Shown: positions 1 through 11,261, numbered from the stretch's first letter. The stretch: DNA of 64,000 nucleotides from Plutella xylostella (GCF_932276165.1 NC_063994.1:5766001-5830000); one strand, 5' to 3'. Numbers and translations: made by a program. Notes: generated by a model from the letters alone, not told the origin.

Positions 1-461
1 GTACTAGATCGGTGTTGGTCCCCATAATTTTCGCCATTATTTTGAGATCATCTGCATATTCCGTCTATGTCCGAGGCGCGCCCGCGGTGTAAGCGCCAGA
101 TAATCATTTATCTGAGGTAGTTACTTCGGAAGTACCTAATTATTTTTTCATGGTGAAGCAGAGCAGATATGAGTCGATAAGTAAATATCAAACTGCCATA
201 AAGTCACCTCCACGCAAAATTTAGGAAATGAAAGTTTTCATTTTCTCTATTATTTTGTGGCTACTGCTGTACTACCCACCCAGTATCTATCTATCATTCA
301 TAGAAAAAAAATGATTGGATTTTACAATTCGGTTTTGATTTTATAATTTTATGTTACTAACTAGTTTAATAAAACTTACTTGATTGTTCGGAATAATAAT
401 TTCTATTTTCATACTTTTTGAAGAAACGAAAATAAGAAAAAAATCGTAATAAGTATTTAAT
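1..461. other. AT-rich stretch without recognisable gene
   Basis: I see no coding signal or family motif here; it is ordinary AT-rich intergenic DNA with short A/T runs. Confidence 0.5.
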
Positions 462-845
462 ACTTATACAGTGTGTTGTTTTTCGGACCCGACAAACTTT
501 AAGGGTTTCTACGAGTAATATCATCGAGAAAAAACCCCCATATGTGGGGCTCTAAGTAACTTAAATTAGATTTTCTTCTTCGTTTAGAAAATCATCTCGA
601 GATTTAAACGCCTTACGGACATGAAATAAAATGCTATTATCCGCAAAAAGTCATCTCTATTCATTTACAATATTCACAATTGCTTAAAAGTTACTTAAAA
701 AAAAGTTTAAAGCAACTTTAAAATGGCCGCCATTTCTAGAATATTGAGATTTGACCCCACATATGGGGGTTTTTTCTCGATGAAATTACATGTAGAATCC
801 ACCCTTAAAGTTTGTCGGGTCCGAAAAACAACACACTGTATAAGT
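462..845. mobile_element. MITE-like element with about 95-bp inverted ends
   Basis: The left end (from 462, ACTTATACAGTGTGTTG) is the reverse complement of the right end (to 845, CAACACACTGTATAAGT). Pairing continues for roughly 95 bases on each side with a few mismatches, through the GGACCCGACAAACTTTAAGG block and the block around CCCCCATATGTGGGG. There is no ORF between the arms. This is the structure of a non-autonomous DNA transposon or fold-back element. The inverted symmetry runs into the flanks, so the exact target duplication is unclear. The superfamily is not assigned. Confidence 0.75.
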
Positions 846-1146
846 CACAGTACCTATCACTGGTTAGGCATCATCATCATTCATCATCACTGAACAAATC
901 TTAACGAGTAACGGGAGAACAGTTGGGAATTTTCTAGTTTATGTTCCCATCCAGTTACAGGGGCTGGTTTGGAATTCAGAAATAAATCATTCCCAACGAG
1001 TAACACTCCCATCGAGTAACACTGTGACTAGATGGCACACTATTCATGAAGAATTCCCAACTGTATACAGTGTGACAGGTTTGATGTGTGACTCGATGGG
1101 AACAAAGGGAACAATGTAGAACTATTGAAAAAGTAAGTACATTTAA
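846..1146. other. Intergenic stretch, no gene seen
   Basis: No ORF or family motif. A block CAGTTGGGAAT near 920 reappears inverted near 1050, and ATCGAGTAACACT-like motifs recur, so this may be a decayed short repeat. Confidence 0.35.
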
Positions 1147-1362
1147 GTACGGTGGCCTGCGCCTAAAAGTATACAGGCGGAGTTTTTAAAATAGCGATCT
1201 CAAGCTCGCATGCTGCTCAAGCACATCCACATAAACACCACTGCTACACACATCACACACAACACGCCCCCGGATTTATAACAGATGTAGCTGTTCCTTC
1301 ATCATCAGGGATTGCTATTTTAAAAACTCCGCCTGTATACTTTTAGGCGCAGGCCACCGTAC
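1147..1362. mobile_element. MITE, copy A of a two-copy family
   Basis: Inverted ends of about 50 bp start GTACGGTGGCCTGCGCC and enclose about 115 bp. A second copy lies at 54756-54972 with the same ends but with the internal segment in the opposite orientation. There is no coding capacity. The duplication may be TA (1148-1149 and 1360-1361) or the palindrome GTAC; the sequence alone does not decide. It is probably mobilised by a DDE transposase supplied elsewhere. Confidence 0.85.
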
Positions 1363-1500
1363 ATGTCCTCGTATTACGACCTACGGCGTTACGAGGCACG
1401 TAACGCCGCCGTAGGTCCATTTATAAAGACAAATTAAAAAAACGCATTTAAAAAAACTTAAAGACTTTATAAAATGTACAATATTTACTCAATTGTTTAA

Positions 1501-1671
1501 CCGATCCGATCCGATTTGACACCATCCGATCCGATTTGATCTGATTTGAACCGATTTGATACGATTTGATCCGATTTGATCCGATTTGATTCGATTTGAT
1601 CCGATTTGATCCGATTTGGTTTCGATTCCACTCGATTCAATCTGATCCGATCCGATTTGATCCGATCCCAT
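1501..1671. repeat. 10-bp minisatellite (CCGATTTGAT-like units)
   Basis: About 17 degenerate copies of a 10-bp unit, CCGATTTGAT and close variants. Open frames through it on both strands are artefacts of the repeat. Confidence 0.9.
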
Positions 1672-2051
1672 TCCATTCTATTTACAGATATCTTAGACTA
1701 GTTAACATTAATATTATGCATCTCAAAGCCATTTCATATTTTTCGCATATTATGATAGTATGTAGTACCATAAGAGTTTTGATCTATACGTGTCTGAGTC
1801 TGTCAATGTTAAAAATAAGGTTTTTTGGACATTAATATCTAAATAATCGTTTGAGATACGCTCATGAAATTTAGAACACATAATTATGTATCTCGTAAGT
1901 CTCAATATATGTGCCAAATTTCATACATTTATATTAAATAGTTTTTTTAATTATGAGGGGGTCAAAAGTGGCTCGAAATGGTTCGTGTAATATTACACAC
2001 GGTGCGGCTCGCCAGTTCTGTTTCTCGAACTTGGCTTGACACGCTAGATCA

Positions 2052-2270
2052 ATGAAATCTCTTTTAAATAAAGAAGATCTAAAAGAAAATAATATCACTG
2101 AAGTGGATATGTGTGATATAGTAAAGTGCAAAATAGATGATTTTCGAGAAAAAACTTCAAAAAGAGTAATATTTAGTCAGCTTAGCTACGTAGCCGGTTA
2201 TATACTCAAAAGAGCAAAAAAATTATATAAGAATTGTAATATTTGTGAATGTATTCGAATGAATACATAA
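2052..2270 (+). pseudogene. P-element-like transposase C-terminal scrap
   Basis: A 72-residue open segment contains a SYVAGYILKRAKKL stretch followed by a Cys-x2-Cys-like pair. This resembles the C-terminal GYI...C..C motif of THAP9/P-element-like transposases and the equivalent part of the larger copy ending at 39553 (SGYIASIIIK). There is no THAP domain, no catalytic core and no proper start, so it is a relic. Downstream sequence to about 2640 may be further decayed C-terminal sequence, but I cannot align it. Family assignment rests on this one motif. Confidence 0.45.
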
Positions 2271-2644
2271 AAATTCGGGAATATTCCATTACTTTCTCGA
2301 CTTATATTTTAGAAAATAAAAGTGATGTTAAAGAAATTACAAGTTACTTAAAAACCTTATATTATATAAATACAGATTTTGCCTTTTTGACCTACCCAGT
2401 ACATAAAAAACAATGAATAGAATTCGTTTTTGAGCTGTGTTCCAGATTTTTTATTAATTATTGGTGTCGCGATGTAAGTAAAATATTAAATGGGACGAGT
2501 GCGGAAATTAATAGTCCAGACACTATTAAGAAAGTCTGTATGGGATATTATAAAAAAGAAATATATGTCGAAAAGACTTGCAGTCCCCAACCTGCACCTA
2601 ACTTCTGCACCACACTGTCAGATTCAATAGTTGCTGAATTTCTT
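2271..2644. other. Unassigned AT-rich stretch
   Basis: Broken reading frames only. It may continue the P-like relic just upstream; no further support is visible. Confidence 0.3.
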
Positions 2645-2815
2645 CGATTAAACTTGAATGGTAAGTTTCATGATACAGCTTTGACGATAATCTGAGACAA
2701 GTGGCTGGTAGAAACGGGATGAGTAAGGCTCAGGACAGGGTGTTGTGGGGTGGTTTAATAGAAGCCTATATCCAGCAGTGGCCTTGCACTGTCTTATGAT
2801 GATGATGAATGATGA
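2645..2815 (+). mobile_element. RTE-type non-LTR 3' end with (ATG)n tail
   Basis: The segment ends AGAAGCCTATATCCAGCAGTGG followed shortly by an ATGATGATGATG tract. The same end occurs inverted at 5061-5245, where it is continuous with RTE reverse-transcriptase coding sequence. Short 5'-truncated tails like this are common in Lepidoptera. No coding capacity remains. Confidence 0.7.
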
Positions 2816-2932
2816 TATAGCCTTTGTATATGCCATAAAACATGTACTATGTACTGTATTATGTTATTTTTGGCATTTAACATTTTCAGTGGCTGCAAAG
2901 TATGAACATGAGGTGGCAGAGGTTGGGGAAGA

Positions 2933-3013
2933 TGTTATGATCAAATATTGTGTATGTGTGGGTAAGCATAAATAAATCAGTCACTATCCAACCATCGTGT
3001 ATTATTCACAACA
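2933..3013 (+). repeat. 81-bp mag-like LTR, copy 1
   Basis: It begins TGTTATGATC and ends TATTATTCACAACA (TG...CA). It holds a polyadenylation signal (AATAAA near 2975) and is preceded by an 8-base polypurine run GGGGAAGA. The same unit at 14389-14469 differs at two of 81 positions by eye and is also preceded by GGGGAAGA. Both are followed by TGGTG, the start of a primer-binding site. A very short LTR is a known trait of Bombyx mag elements. What follows here is not gag-pol but a virus-like ORF. Confidence 0.75.
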
Positions 3014-3093
3014 TGGTGTCACAATATAAAAGTGCGCCTTGAATTTGTTTGAGATAATTCACGATTACCGTAATATCTTACTGAGAACAAGTT

Positions 3094-3519
3094 TTGAGAC
3101 GCTTTAAACTTAATAGAAACTTACTGACACGCGGAATGAAGATTCTTACCGCGTTAGTGCTAGTGGCCGTTAATTCGGCTCTAGCGGCATCTAAAGTTGA
3201 ATCGCAAGCATCTGACATTTCCAAAGCCTGGAAATTAGATCTTGCGCAAATAAACATCGACCCCTCCACGTGGAGCGTGGAGTTTAGGGAAAGAATGACG
3301 AAGGTGGGAGCTGGCGTAGGCTACGCTCTCACATTATCGTTACCCTTGACACACCTGGCATTGTTTGGTTTATTTCTGTTTGGATTGGTAAAGTTGTCAT
3401 GGCCCATAGTCATGACTTCATGTTTGGCAGTTTATGGATGGTCGCATAACCGAAAGGTTTTTTTAGCCACAGGTTTAGTGGCTACGTATGCTTTGTCCTT
3501 TGGACTTTCAATTTTGTAG
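3094..3519 (+). pseudogene. Virus-like membrane protein ORF (signal peptide, multiple TM)
   Basis: The 141-residue frame has a basic N-terminus, then a likely signal peptide starting at the internal ATG at 3139 (about residues 16-33). A soluble stretch of about 50 residues is followed by three hydrophobic segments at about residues 70-141. It stops at 3519, and a second virus-like frame, offset by one base, starts directly after it. A hydrophobic end abutting a predicted signalase-type junction and then a Cys-containing ectodomain resembles the small membrane protein/envelope junction of a structural polyprotein, for example a flavi-like virus. I recognise no specific family. It could also be an env-like ORF of an LTR element. 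The one-base offset implies a frameshift mutation or programmed frameshifting. Confidence 0.45.
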
Positions 3520-3520
3520 C

Positions 3521-3715
3521 AACCACAGCTGTGCCCATGCGAGTCCCCTCTGTCGAATGGTACCGGACATTCTGGCTAGAACATGGAGGTAAAGCTCCGA
3601 AGCTCATGTGTGGCGGAGAGGTAATCACTGAGGTCAATCTTACTCACACAGACCACTATGTTTACTTGGGGCAGGAAGATCCATATTGTTACATAGAGTT
3701 GACTTACGATACATG
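3521..3715 (+). pseudogene. Virus-like glycoprotein ORF, 5' part, cut by hAT insertion
   Basis: An open frame of about 65 residues is rich in aromatic residues and contains two cysteines and one N-glycosylation sequon. It is interrupted at 3715 by the hAT-like element. Its frame continues at 12741 once the insertion and one copy of the 8-bp duplication GATACATG (3708-3715, 12733-12740) are discounted. Together with the 3' part it would be a type I membrane glycoprotein of roughly 360 residues. No start codon context is evident: it more likely continued from the upstream frame as a cleaved polyprotein. Confidence 0.5.
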
Positions 3716-3931
3716 CAGGGGCGTATTTACCCTAGGGCTAAAAGGGCTACAGCCCGGGGCGGCAGGGGGCGAAGGGCGGCCCAGGGGCGGCCGGCAGGCC
3801 GCCCTTGGGCTTTAGGTCTTCAACTTGGAGGATTAAAAAAGTACAGAACAATATTTTAGGGCGAAAGCCTAGAACGGCGCCCTGAGCCATCTTTCCACAT
3901 GTTGATTTCATGTCTTAAGAAATATGATTGA

Positions 3932-4385
3932 AAGTATGAAAGCCGGCCTTTGTTCTTTTCTGAACCGGTGGAATAATCAATTTTTTTTTCCGCATCGAAA
4001 TTTTTTTGAAGGAAAATAATGAAAAAAAATTGCCTCACTCAGTCGCCCTTTGCAAGTTTATTTCTAAACGTTCTAAAATGTACTCGTCTATCCAGGAAAA
4101 TCTTTTTTTTTGTTCGGAAGATATTGATGTCGATTCTGAAGGCAGAAATTCTAATTTTAACGCTGTCAAACAAAAAAAAATCCTAGCATAAAACGACATT
4201 TACGGAAACAATCATAGAGTCGAATATTAAACAAAGAAATTAAGGTTTTGACAGCACTAAATTTAGAATTTCTGCCTTCAGAATCGACATCATTGTCTAT
4301 GCAAATCTATCACCACAATGTTCTTATACATATTATTATGTAATAGGTCGGTATGTACTCTACACTACACTACACTTCTTCTTTC
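3932..4385. repeat. Internal direct repeat A of the hAT-like element
   Basis: The block starts AAGTATGAAAGCCGG and runs to the CTCTACACT... motif. It recurs in the same orientation at 12395-12665 with perhaps 75-80% similarity. This copy contains an extra small inverted-repeat element (4126-4291) that the other lacks. Confidence 0.7.
4126..4291. mobile_element. Small MITE with perfect 29-bp inverted ends
   Basis: Positions 4126-4154 and 4263-4291 are perfect inverted repeats beginning GATGTCGATTCTGAAGGCAG. The related block at 12395-12665 lacks this segment and so represents an approximate empty site. There is no coding capacity. Confidence 0.8.
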
Positions 4386-5050
4386 GTGTCAGTGAACATG
4401 CGAATTTTTAAATTTGTCCAGACCAAAAAGAAGCAACTTTGATAGCATTCTGGTTGGCCTGGAGTAAGTCTTCCCGAGTGCAGGTGGTAGGGCACATGGG
4501 ACAGGAAATGAAATGCTCCATAGTCAAGGGGGCGGTACCACAGTCGCATAGGTAAAACAATATAAGGCAAACTTTGCAAGTGGGGCTATACCGTTGGTAT
4601 AGCCCCACTTGCAAAGTTTGCCTTGACAAGTTGACAAGTTTGTCCTTGCAGCAGCCTACCTCTGCTCGCAACCGATTTAGAGTCTTCCAAATGTACCAGG
4701 GAAGACTGTTGCCGGGAGCAAGTTTTTTCTCAAGAGGTAGGAAAGGATCCTGGGGCTACTTTTCCTCGCAGCCTTGCGTTTTGTAGGTTTTCATCCGTTA
4801 AGGACACCTCACTATTTAGAAACGCTTTGCGGCTCTTAAGGCGGGAAGGTGCGGCAGTATGTGAGTAAAGTGGATGTCTGGAGTCGCATTCTTGTTTGGC
4901 TTTCTCAACAGAACATGACACTTTTCGCCGTATGCTAGGGGGTGCTATCCCAGCCAGAGAGTAGACTTTGTAGAGCGGTGTCGGTTTAACGCATCCCGTT
5001 ACTATACGAACTTTATCGTTCAGCATAATCTACTTCTCTAGCATGCGCGG
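4386..5050 (-). pseudogene. Non-LTR retrotransposon RT C-terminal relic
   Basis: Two minus-strand frames (5026 to 4730, then 4671 to 4408) read as the end of a Jockey/CR1-type pol. The first has an RIVTGCVKPTPLYKVYSLAG block, typical of the region after the RT thumb. The second has a terminal Cys/His cluster (CDCG, TMEH, SCPMCP). The frames are offset and separated by stops. A 29-bp perfect hairpin (4564-4624) interrupts the second. The 5' part of the element is absent. Confidence 0.6.
4564..4624. repeat. Perfect 29-bp hairpin with 3-nt loop
   Basis: Arms 4564-4592 and 4596-4624 are exact reverse complements with loop GTT. It lies in non-LTR coding sequence and looks like a local inverted duplication. 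Confidence 0.9.
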
Positions 5051-5245
5051 ACCTTGCCCATATCATCATCATCATCATCATCATCAGCCAATAATCATCC
5101 ACTGCTGGACATAGGCCTCTCCCAAGGAGCGCCACAACACTCGGTCCTCGGCCTTCCTCATTCAACCACTACCGGCTCTACCCGCCTAAGGTCGTCAGTC
5201 CAGCGGGCAGGAGGGCGTCCTACGCTGCGTTTGCCTGTTCACCTA
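5051..5245 (-). mobile_element. RTE element 1, 3' terminal part
   Basis: On the minus strand this reads the end of an RTE-type pol: a GRPPARWTDDLRR-like block and then the tail containing CTATGTCCAGCAGTGG. An (ATG)n tract (ATC on the plus strand, 5061-5088) follows. The upstream coding part is at 11902-12386; the two are separated by the gypsy element at 5246-11901. The RTE copy is 5'-truncated. Confidence 0.75.
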
Positions 5246-6523
5246 TAAGGGTTGTATGGTTAATATATAAACTTTATTAAAATAATCCTTAACTAGGGGC
5301 CCAACTATATCTAAATATATTTTATCAAAAGCCGATGTTGCCGTAGTTGTAACGACCATTGGCTCTTTAACCGGTATCGAGTGTTTTTGTGTTTGACACT
5401 TACTACACTTGGAAACATATTCCTTGACGTCTTGTTCCATTTTTGGCCATGTGTAATACTTCTTTATATTATTAATCATTCTGCGTATACCTGCATGACC
5501 TGCTGTAGGTAATATATGAAAATCATTCATTACTACTAATTTATCATCATTTGAATTGATTCTTTGCTTCTCTTTTATTATATAAATTCGCGGTCCGGAC
5601 CGTTTATATTTATTACTTTTATTACAATCGTTGGCTAGCCATTGTATATATTTATCATTACTATCATTTTTCATTATATAAATTTCTTTTATATTTGTCT
5701 TCTCACAGAACTGCTCAAATTCTCTCACGTATACGTCTCGCGTAATACATGATCGGGATTGTGGGCAAGTATAAATCGTAAACCTTTGTCGATCATAAAC
5801 AAACAATTCATTTCTTTCATTATCTATCATTCTTTCTAACTTTTCCCTTGATGTAAACACTAATTCTACAGAATTTTTCGGCTTACTAACCATTTCGACT
5901 GTGTCCGGCTGCGCACACCGTTTACCCTCGGAAATGTTATCATCCGTAATATTCTGTTTAACCTCTTTTTCCTGTTGTTCACTCCTCTGTCGTCTTGTCA
6001 TAACACTCACAACATGCTCACTCATTCCTTTCAGTTCATCCGATGTTAACAACACTCGTGATAATGCGTCTGCAGCTGCATTATCCTTTCCTTTTACATA
6101 CTCTATTTCAAAATCGTACTCTTCTAATTTTAACCTGAACTTAGTTAGTCTGCTGCTTGGGTTGTTCATATTGAATAAATATACCAGAGGTCGATGATCT
6201 GTAAATATTCTAAACTTTTTCCCTAATAAATAATGCCTGAAGTAATTTACTGACCAAACTATAGCCAAAAGTTCTTTTTCTATGGTCGGGTAATTTAATT
6301 CTGCCTTATTGAGTCCACGACTGGCGTAAGCAATTGGTAAATTGTTTTTGTTGCTTAACACCGAGCCTATAGCCCTTCCTGAAGCGTCTGTTTGTAAACG
6401 GAATTCGTTTTCTGGTGAGAAATCTGGAAACTGTAAAACTGGGGGTGTTGAAAGTGACTGTCTCAATGTTTCAAATGACTCTTGGCAACTGCTGTCCCAA
6501 ACAAACGTTGCATATTTTTTACA
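5243..6523 (-). pseudogene. Gypsy element 3: RNase H and partial integrase
   Basis: Minus-strand frame continuing the RT downstream of an in-frame TGA at 6522-6524. RNase H motifs: LQTDASGRAIGSVL, a KELLAIVW block, FTDHRPL, then DALSR. The integrase N-terminal HHCC region follows (H..H.., CSKCQTQK) and then the start of the DDE core (LDIVGPL). The frame stops where RTE sequence resumes, so most of the integrase core, its C-terminus and the 3' LTR are missing. It is non-functional as it stands. Confidence 0.85.
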
Positions 6524-7139
6524 TCATTTATTTAGAGGTATTACAATTTCACTGAAATTTGGAATAAAACGCCGATAATAGTTACTAAAGGCCACAAATC
6601 TTTTTACCTCATCTACTGTTTTCGGTACCGGGTAGTCAGTTAGTGCCTGAATTTTACCGGGATCTGGTTTAACTCCGTCTGGCGTAACTACATGACCTAA
6701 ATAAACGATCTCCTTTTTTAGAAACTCACACTTTTTCGGATTTAACCTCAAGTTTACTTCTCTTAGTCTGTAAAAAACATCTATTAAATTTTTATTATGT
6801 GTTGATAAATTTCTCCCAAAAACAATCAAATCATCAAGATATACTAGGCATTTCTCGTAATTTAAACCGGATAAGGCAACTGTCATTACTCGTGAAAAGG
6901 CACTGGGGTTTATTTTTAATCCCATTGGCATTCGTTTCATTTGGTATTGTTTATCAAATGTGAATGCAGTGCACTTTCTACTTTCTTCATCTAATTTCAC
7001 CTGATAATAACCAGAAAATAAATCTAAATGGGTAAAGTAAACAGAGCCTGTTAGGGCGTCGAGAATGTCAAGAATGTTAGGTAAAGGGAAACGGTCATCA
7101 ACATTTTTTTCATTCAATTTTCGGTAATCTATTACAAGC
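6524..7139 (-). pseudogene. Gypsy element 3: reverse transcriptase core
   Basis: RT palm and thumb with the catalytic YLDD box (CLVYLDDLIVFGR), preceded by THLDLFSGYYQVKLDE and followed by YLGHVV. Frame is lost upstream at an A9 homopolymer (plus-strand T run near 7145-7153), where the protease frame ends. Downstream it ends at a TGA (6522-6524), after which RNase H continues in the same frame. Both look like ordinary inactivating mutations. Confidence 0.85.
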
Positions 7140-8237
7140 CTAAATTTTTTTTTCTTCTGAAACTGATTTTTTAGGTACGAGTAAAATAGGGCTGGACCAC
7201 GGGCTCTTGGTTTCTTCTATGACGTCATCGTCCAACATTTTTCTTAATTGTTTTTTAATTTCACTCGCCTGAAATTTAGGTAGCCGATATTGTTTTGTGT
7301 AAACTGGATCCGTGTCTGGTTTTAACTGTATTTTTTGTTCAAAAATGTTGGTGGTTGTTAACTTATCTCCATCTAAATGAAAAATATCCGAAAATTTGGC
7401 ACATATTTTTTCTATTTCCATCTGTTCTTCCCCATTCAATCCTTTCAAATTTAATTCCTTAAACATTCTCTTTACACGTTCAGCATTATTTACGGGTTTT
7501 TCATAGCTTAATAAATCATACTCCGCTAGTGAACCTACTTGTGGTTTGAAAAAACTCAATTTAATTTCGCTGTTCCTTGTATTTAAAATTTTTATAGGTA
7601 TTTTTCCATCTACCGGACTCACTACTAAACCGGCCATAAAAACACCTTCACTCAGTTGACTTGGATAAACCACACAATCTTCATTCATTGAAGTTGACAC
7701 GAAATGTATTGACTCTGATCGCGGCGGTACTGTTAAGTAGTTATTTAACCCAATATTACCCATTTGCAACGGTATATAAGTTCGTTCATTATTATTCTTT
7801 AGTGAAAATATATTTAACTCATAGTCTAAAATTCCATTGTACTTGCTTATAAAATCAAGTCCTAAAATTCCATCACATTTACAGCACAAGTTCTTAAACA
7901 CGTGAAACTTGTGTACGAATTCCTTTCCTTCAAAGGCAAGTGTTAGATAAACAAAACCTTCAGAATAAAGTTCACCACACACTCCGTTTATTCTTACCTT
8001 TCCATTATGGATTGGAATGTTATGATGTCTCAATTTCTCGTACTTTATGGCGCTAAGCGACGCGCCAGTGTCTATAAGCCAATTATGACTCTGTCGATTG
8101 GTGTCTAATATTACATTGTTATAATTATTATATGCACAAATATTAGCATGACCGACGAAAAAACATGCTGTTTTCGCCTGATTGTTCTGGAAAATTTTCT
8201 TCTGGCGGCGTAACTGCGTCATCAGCATAATGTACAT
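7140..8237 (-). pseudogene. Gypsy element 3: protease and RT N-terminus
   Basis: The aspartic protease motif LIDTGASLSAI is near residue 55 and ILGLDF marks the second half of the protease. RT fingers follow (WSSPILLVPKK). The frame overlaps the end of gag by about 95 bases in a different phase, consistent with the usual gag-pol frameshift of gypsy elements. It ends at the A9 homopolymer. Confidence 0.85.
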
Positions 8238-9128
8238 GATGGTCTCGTCTCAGGTTGCTAGGGAATGACTTACCCCTTGCGCCTCTGCCCTGGTGCCTAG
8301 GGAAATATCCCCGGCTTCGGCCCCGATTGGTAGAGTATCCACGCCATTGCTGACTCGGTGGATCCCCGCGATTGCTGTTTCCGCCTCGTCCGTGGGAATA
8401 CCCTCTCTGCTGTCCGCGCTGAAACTGTAAGCCACGCTGAAAACGTTGGTAATTTGGCCTGTAACCCTGGTCATATCGCATTATCGCGCCGTCTGGTGGT
8501 CCCGACGATATCTCCTCGTCTTTGGCGCCACGAATTGCGTCCTTTAATGACGTATAATTTCGTGCTGAAATAATTATGCTTAGGTGACCATTTCGCAATC
8601 CGTCTGAGAACCGCTTGATAGCCTGTTTTTCATTAATTGGCTTTAGAATTTCAAACTTAGTTGGGTCTCCTTCGGCTTGCGAAATAGTTAGGTCAACAAA
8701 AAGTTTTTCTATTTCTTTTCCATAGTCTTCTATAGTCTTTTGATTTTGTGACGCACGAAGTAACCTCGCCTGAAGAGCGGTGAAAGATTTTTGGACCAAT
8801 AAATGTTTTTTCATGTCTTCTACTAGATTAGAAACTGATGTATAACTAGATGCTAGCCTAAGTTTTGCGCTTTCTGAAAGACGCGTTTTGAGGACGAAAT
8901 CAATCAACGTCAGCTTACCATCATTTTGTAATAATGACGCATACATTTCAATAGCCGATATTAACTGCATTACAGATTTTTCACTACTGTCAATGATCGG
9001 CAGCAAGGCCACAGCCGTTTTTAAATCAAATTTTTCCATTTCTTGACTTTCTTTCGTACTACTTACTGAACAAAATTCCTGAATTTGTGTATATATTGTA
9101 TTTATCCTAACACAAATTTCTTTTATCT
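8143..9128 (-). pseudogene. Gypsy element 3: gag, main part
   Basis: A gag-like protein without zinc knuckles. A helical capsid-like region (to about residue 190 of the 9039 frame) is followed by an Arg/Gly/Gln-rich RNA-binding tail with RGG-like repeats. The frame is open upstream of the ATG at 9039 back to 9128, where a non-LTR element is inserted. It continues in phase with the short frame at 11006-10816. The ATG at 9039 is therefore probably an internal methionine. Confidence 0.8.
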
Positions 9129-10815
9129 CTATATTATTTATTATTTATTTATTTATTTATTTATTAAGCTTACATATTAGTTGTAGTTTAACAATGAGTC
9201 CCACAAAACTGTTTGTATACAATTTGCCTGTGGGATCGGAGTCTCTTATACTAAACAAAATACTTTTTAATGTTTTAGGTATTGTTATACATAATTGGTA
9301 ATATCACAACAAATAATAAAATTATAATCTGAGGTGAACTTGTATCAAGGCAAGTTAAGCAAAAAATATTTTTTCAATTTAGTTTTAAATTTAGATAACA
9401 TAGGCTCTTGTCGTATATCCTGAGGTAAACTATTAAGTAGGTACGGTATTCTTTTTTTTAGAGTTCTATCACCATAATAATTATTAACTTTAGGTACCTC
9501 AAATTTACCCTCAGATATAGACCTTGTGCCGTGTTTATGGGTAATGGGATGAAGGTAATTATTACAGGTTTTATAATTGTGAATGGCTAATAGATATTTA
9601 AATTTAACAGTGACTGGCAGAATTTTACATATTTTATACAGTTTTTTATAATTATCTCTACATTCTAATTTGGTTTTTGTATTAACTAGTAGCTTTAAAA
9701 ATCGAGTCTGCAATGTTTCTAGTTTATCTAAGTAGGTTTTAAACGTTAGCCCATAACAATCAAGAGCATAATCTAAGATTGAATCGACTAAAGCAAAGTA
9801 TAAACATTTTAACGTGCTAATAGGAACTTTATAACTTAAATGATAAAATTTACCTAATAATATCCTTAATTTATCGCTAATATATTCTATATGTTGAGAC
9901 CATGAGAAATTATTATCAATCTTTACACCAAGGTAGGTTACACAATCTACTCTTTCTATTGGTTTACATTGACAATTAACCAAATTATTGTGGAGGCAGG
10001 AATAACTATGTGTTACTAAAGGTGGAGGTGATTCATTCAGATTTAAGTGAGGCGAGTGTAATATTAAAAGTTTAGTTTTGTCAGCGTTCAAGACGATGCC
10101 ATTATCATGGGACCATCTTACGACAGCATCGATATCGTTTTGGATAGAGTAACAAGTGTCTGTGAGATTAAAGCCAGCACGTAATGTGCACAAGTCATCA
10201 GCAAACATATAAGCTGAACTATAATTTAGGGCCCCGCATAAGCTATTGACGTGCATGAGATAGCAGAGTGGGCCGCACCCGGAGCCCTGCGGCACTCCGC
10301 TGCGCACGCGCTGCTCGGCGCTCAGCGTGTCGGCCACCTTCACGCGGTACGAGCGCGCCGTCAGGTACTCGCGGAACCACTGGTTCAGGGGGCGCCCCAC
10401 TCCACACTCCTCCATTGCATTTAATAGAGTGTCGGTATCGAGGGTATCAAAGGCCTTTTTGAAATCATAAAATATTGCAACAATGTGTTTTTTATTTTCT
10501 AAGTGCGTGTTTATTTCGTCTGTAAATTTGGATAATAATGTGTTAGTACTCTTACCTTGCTGAAATCCGTGTTGGTTATCAATTATAATACTATTTTTAC
10601 TAAGAAATGCTGATATTTGTTTGACAATACACTTTTCTATAATTTTATCGATGCTTGAAAGTATTGCTATTGGCCTATAGTTGGAAGTATTTTTACGATC
10701 TCCTTTTTTATGGATTGGACGGACAATTGTTTCTTTAAGCTTATTTGGAAATTTATGGCAAGTGACAGATAAGTTAATTAATATCTATATAATAGTTAAT
10801 TATATAATATCGGAA
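9129..10815 (-). mobile_element. Non-LTR retrotransposon, 5'-truncated, 10-bp duplication
   Basis: A minus-strand RT frame starts near 10790 and runs through 10415 to 9345. It has NYRPIAILS, HGFQQGKST, FYDFKKAFDT, a GVPQGSGCGPLCY block and the catalytic box MFADD, as in Jockey/CR1-type elements. The long frame appears open from about 10790 to the stop near 9345, followed by a UTR and an (AAAT)n-like tail at about 9135-9170. It is flanked by the 10-bp repeat CTTTTATCTC (about 9119-9128 and 10816-10825). There is no endonuclease domain because of 5' truncation. It sits in gag of gypsy element 3. Confidence 0.85.
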
Positions 10816-11006
10816 CCTTTTATCTCGCTATTACATATTTGCTCATCTATTAATTCCGAGCACTTGACATATTCAGCATATACTCTAGAAGCTTCATCAT
10901 ATTTATTTTTTAAAGTTTCTGGCGTTCTTCTAGCCTGACTTAATTTTACAAGATTATCTTTTATTAACTTTAACTTACATATAATATTTTTAAGCTTATC
11001 TGCCAT
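10816..11006 (-). pseudogene. Gypsy element 3: gag N-terminal part
   Basis: The ATG at 11006 opens a Lys-rich, coiled-coil-like frame (SQARRTPETLKNKYDEAS). It is interrupted by the non-LTR insertion, and the phase continues at 9128. This is the better candidate for the gag start. Confidence 0.65.
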
Positions 11007-11261
11007 GGCAAATTACAGTTGACCATTTTTATACCTATACTTTAGTCTACTTTAAAATAACAATAGCTTAGAGTTTAATTATTAATTAAAATCGGTACCT
11101 TATAGTCCATGTTTACCACTTAATCTCCATATGGGCATCGGAATGTCGCAGCCGCCCATATACATCAACCGACGGTCGCGTCGTCATGCACTAATTTACG
11201 AATTTTACGAATTTACGAATTTTACGCGATCACTTTAACTGGCAATTTTTAATGTATCTGT

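Noticed and set aside
1489..1671. Ser/Asp/Ile-rich ORFs
   Set aside because: Translation of the 10-bp minisatellite, not a protein-coding gene.
9345..11006. Treating the 11006-10800 frame as part of the non-LTR element
   Set aside because: The 10-bp duplication and the continuing reading phase at 9128 place it in gypsy element 3 gag.
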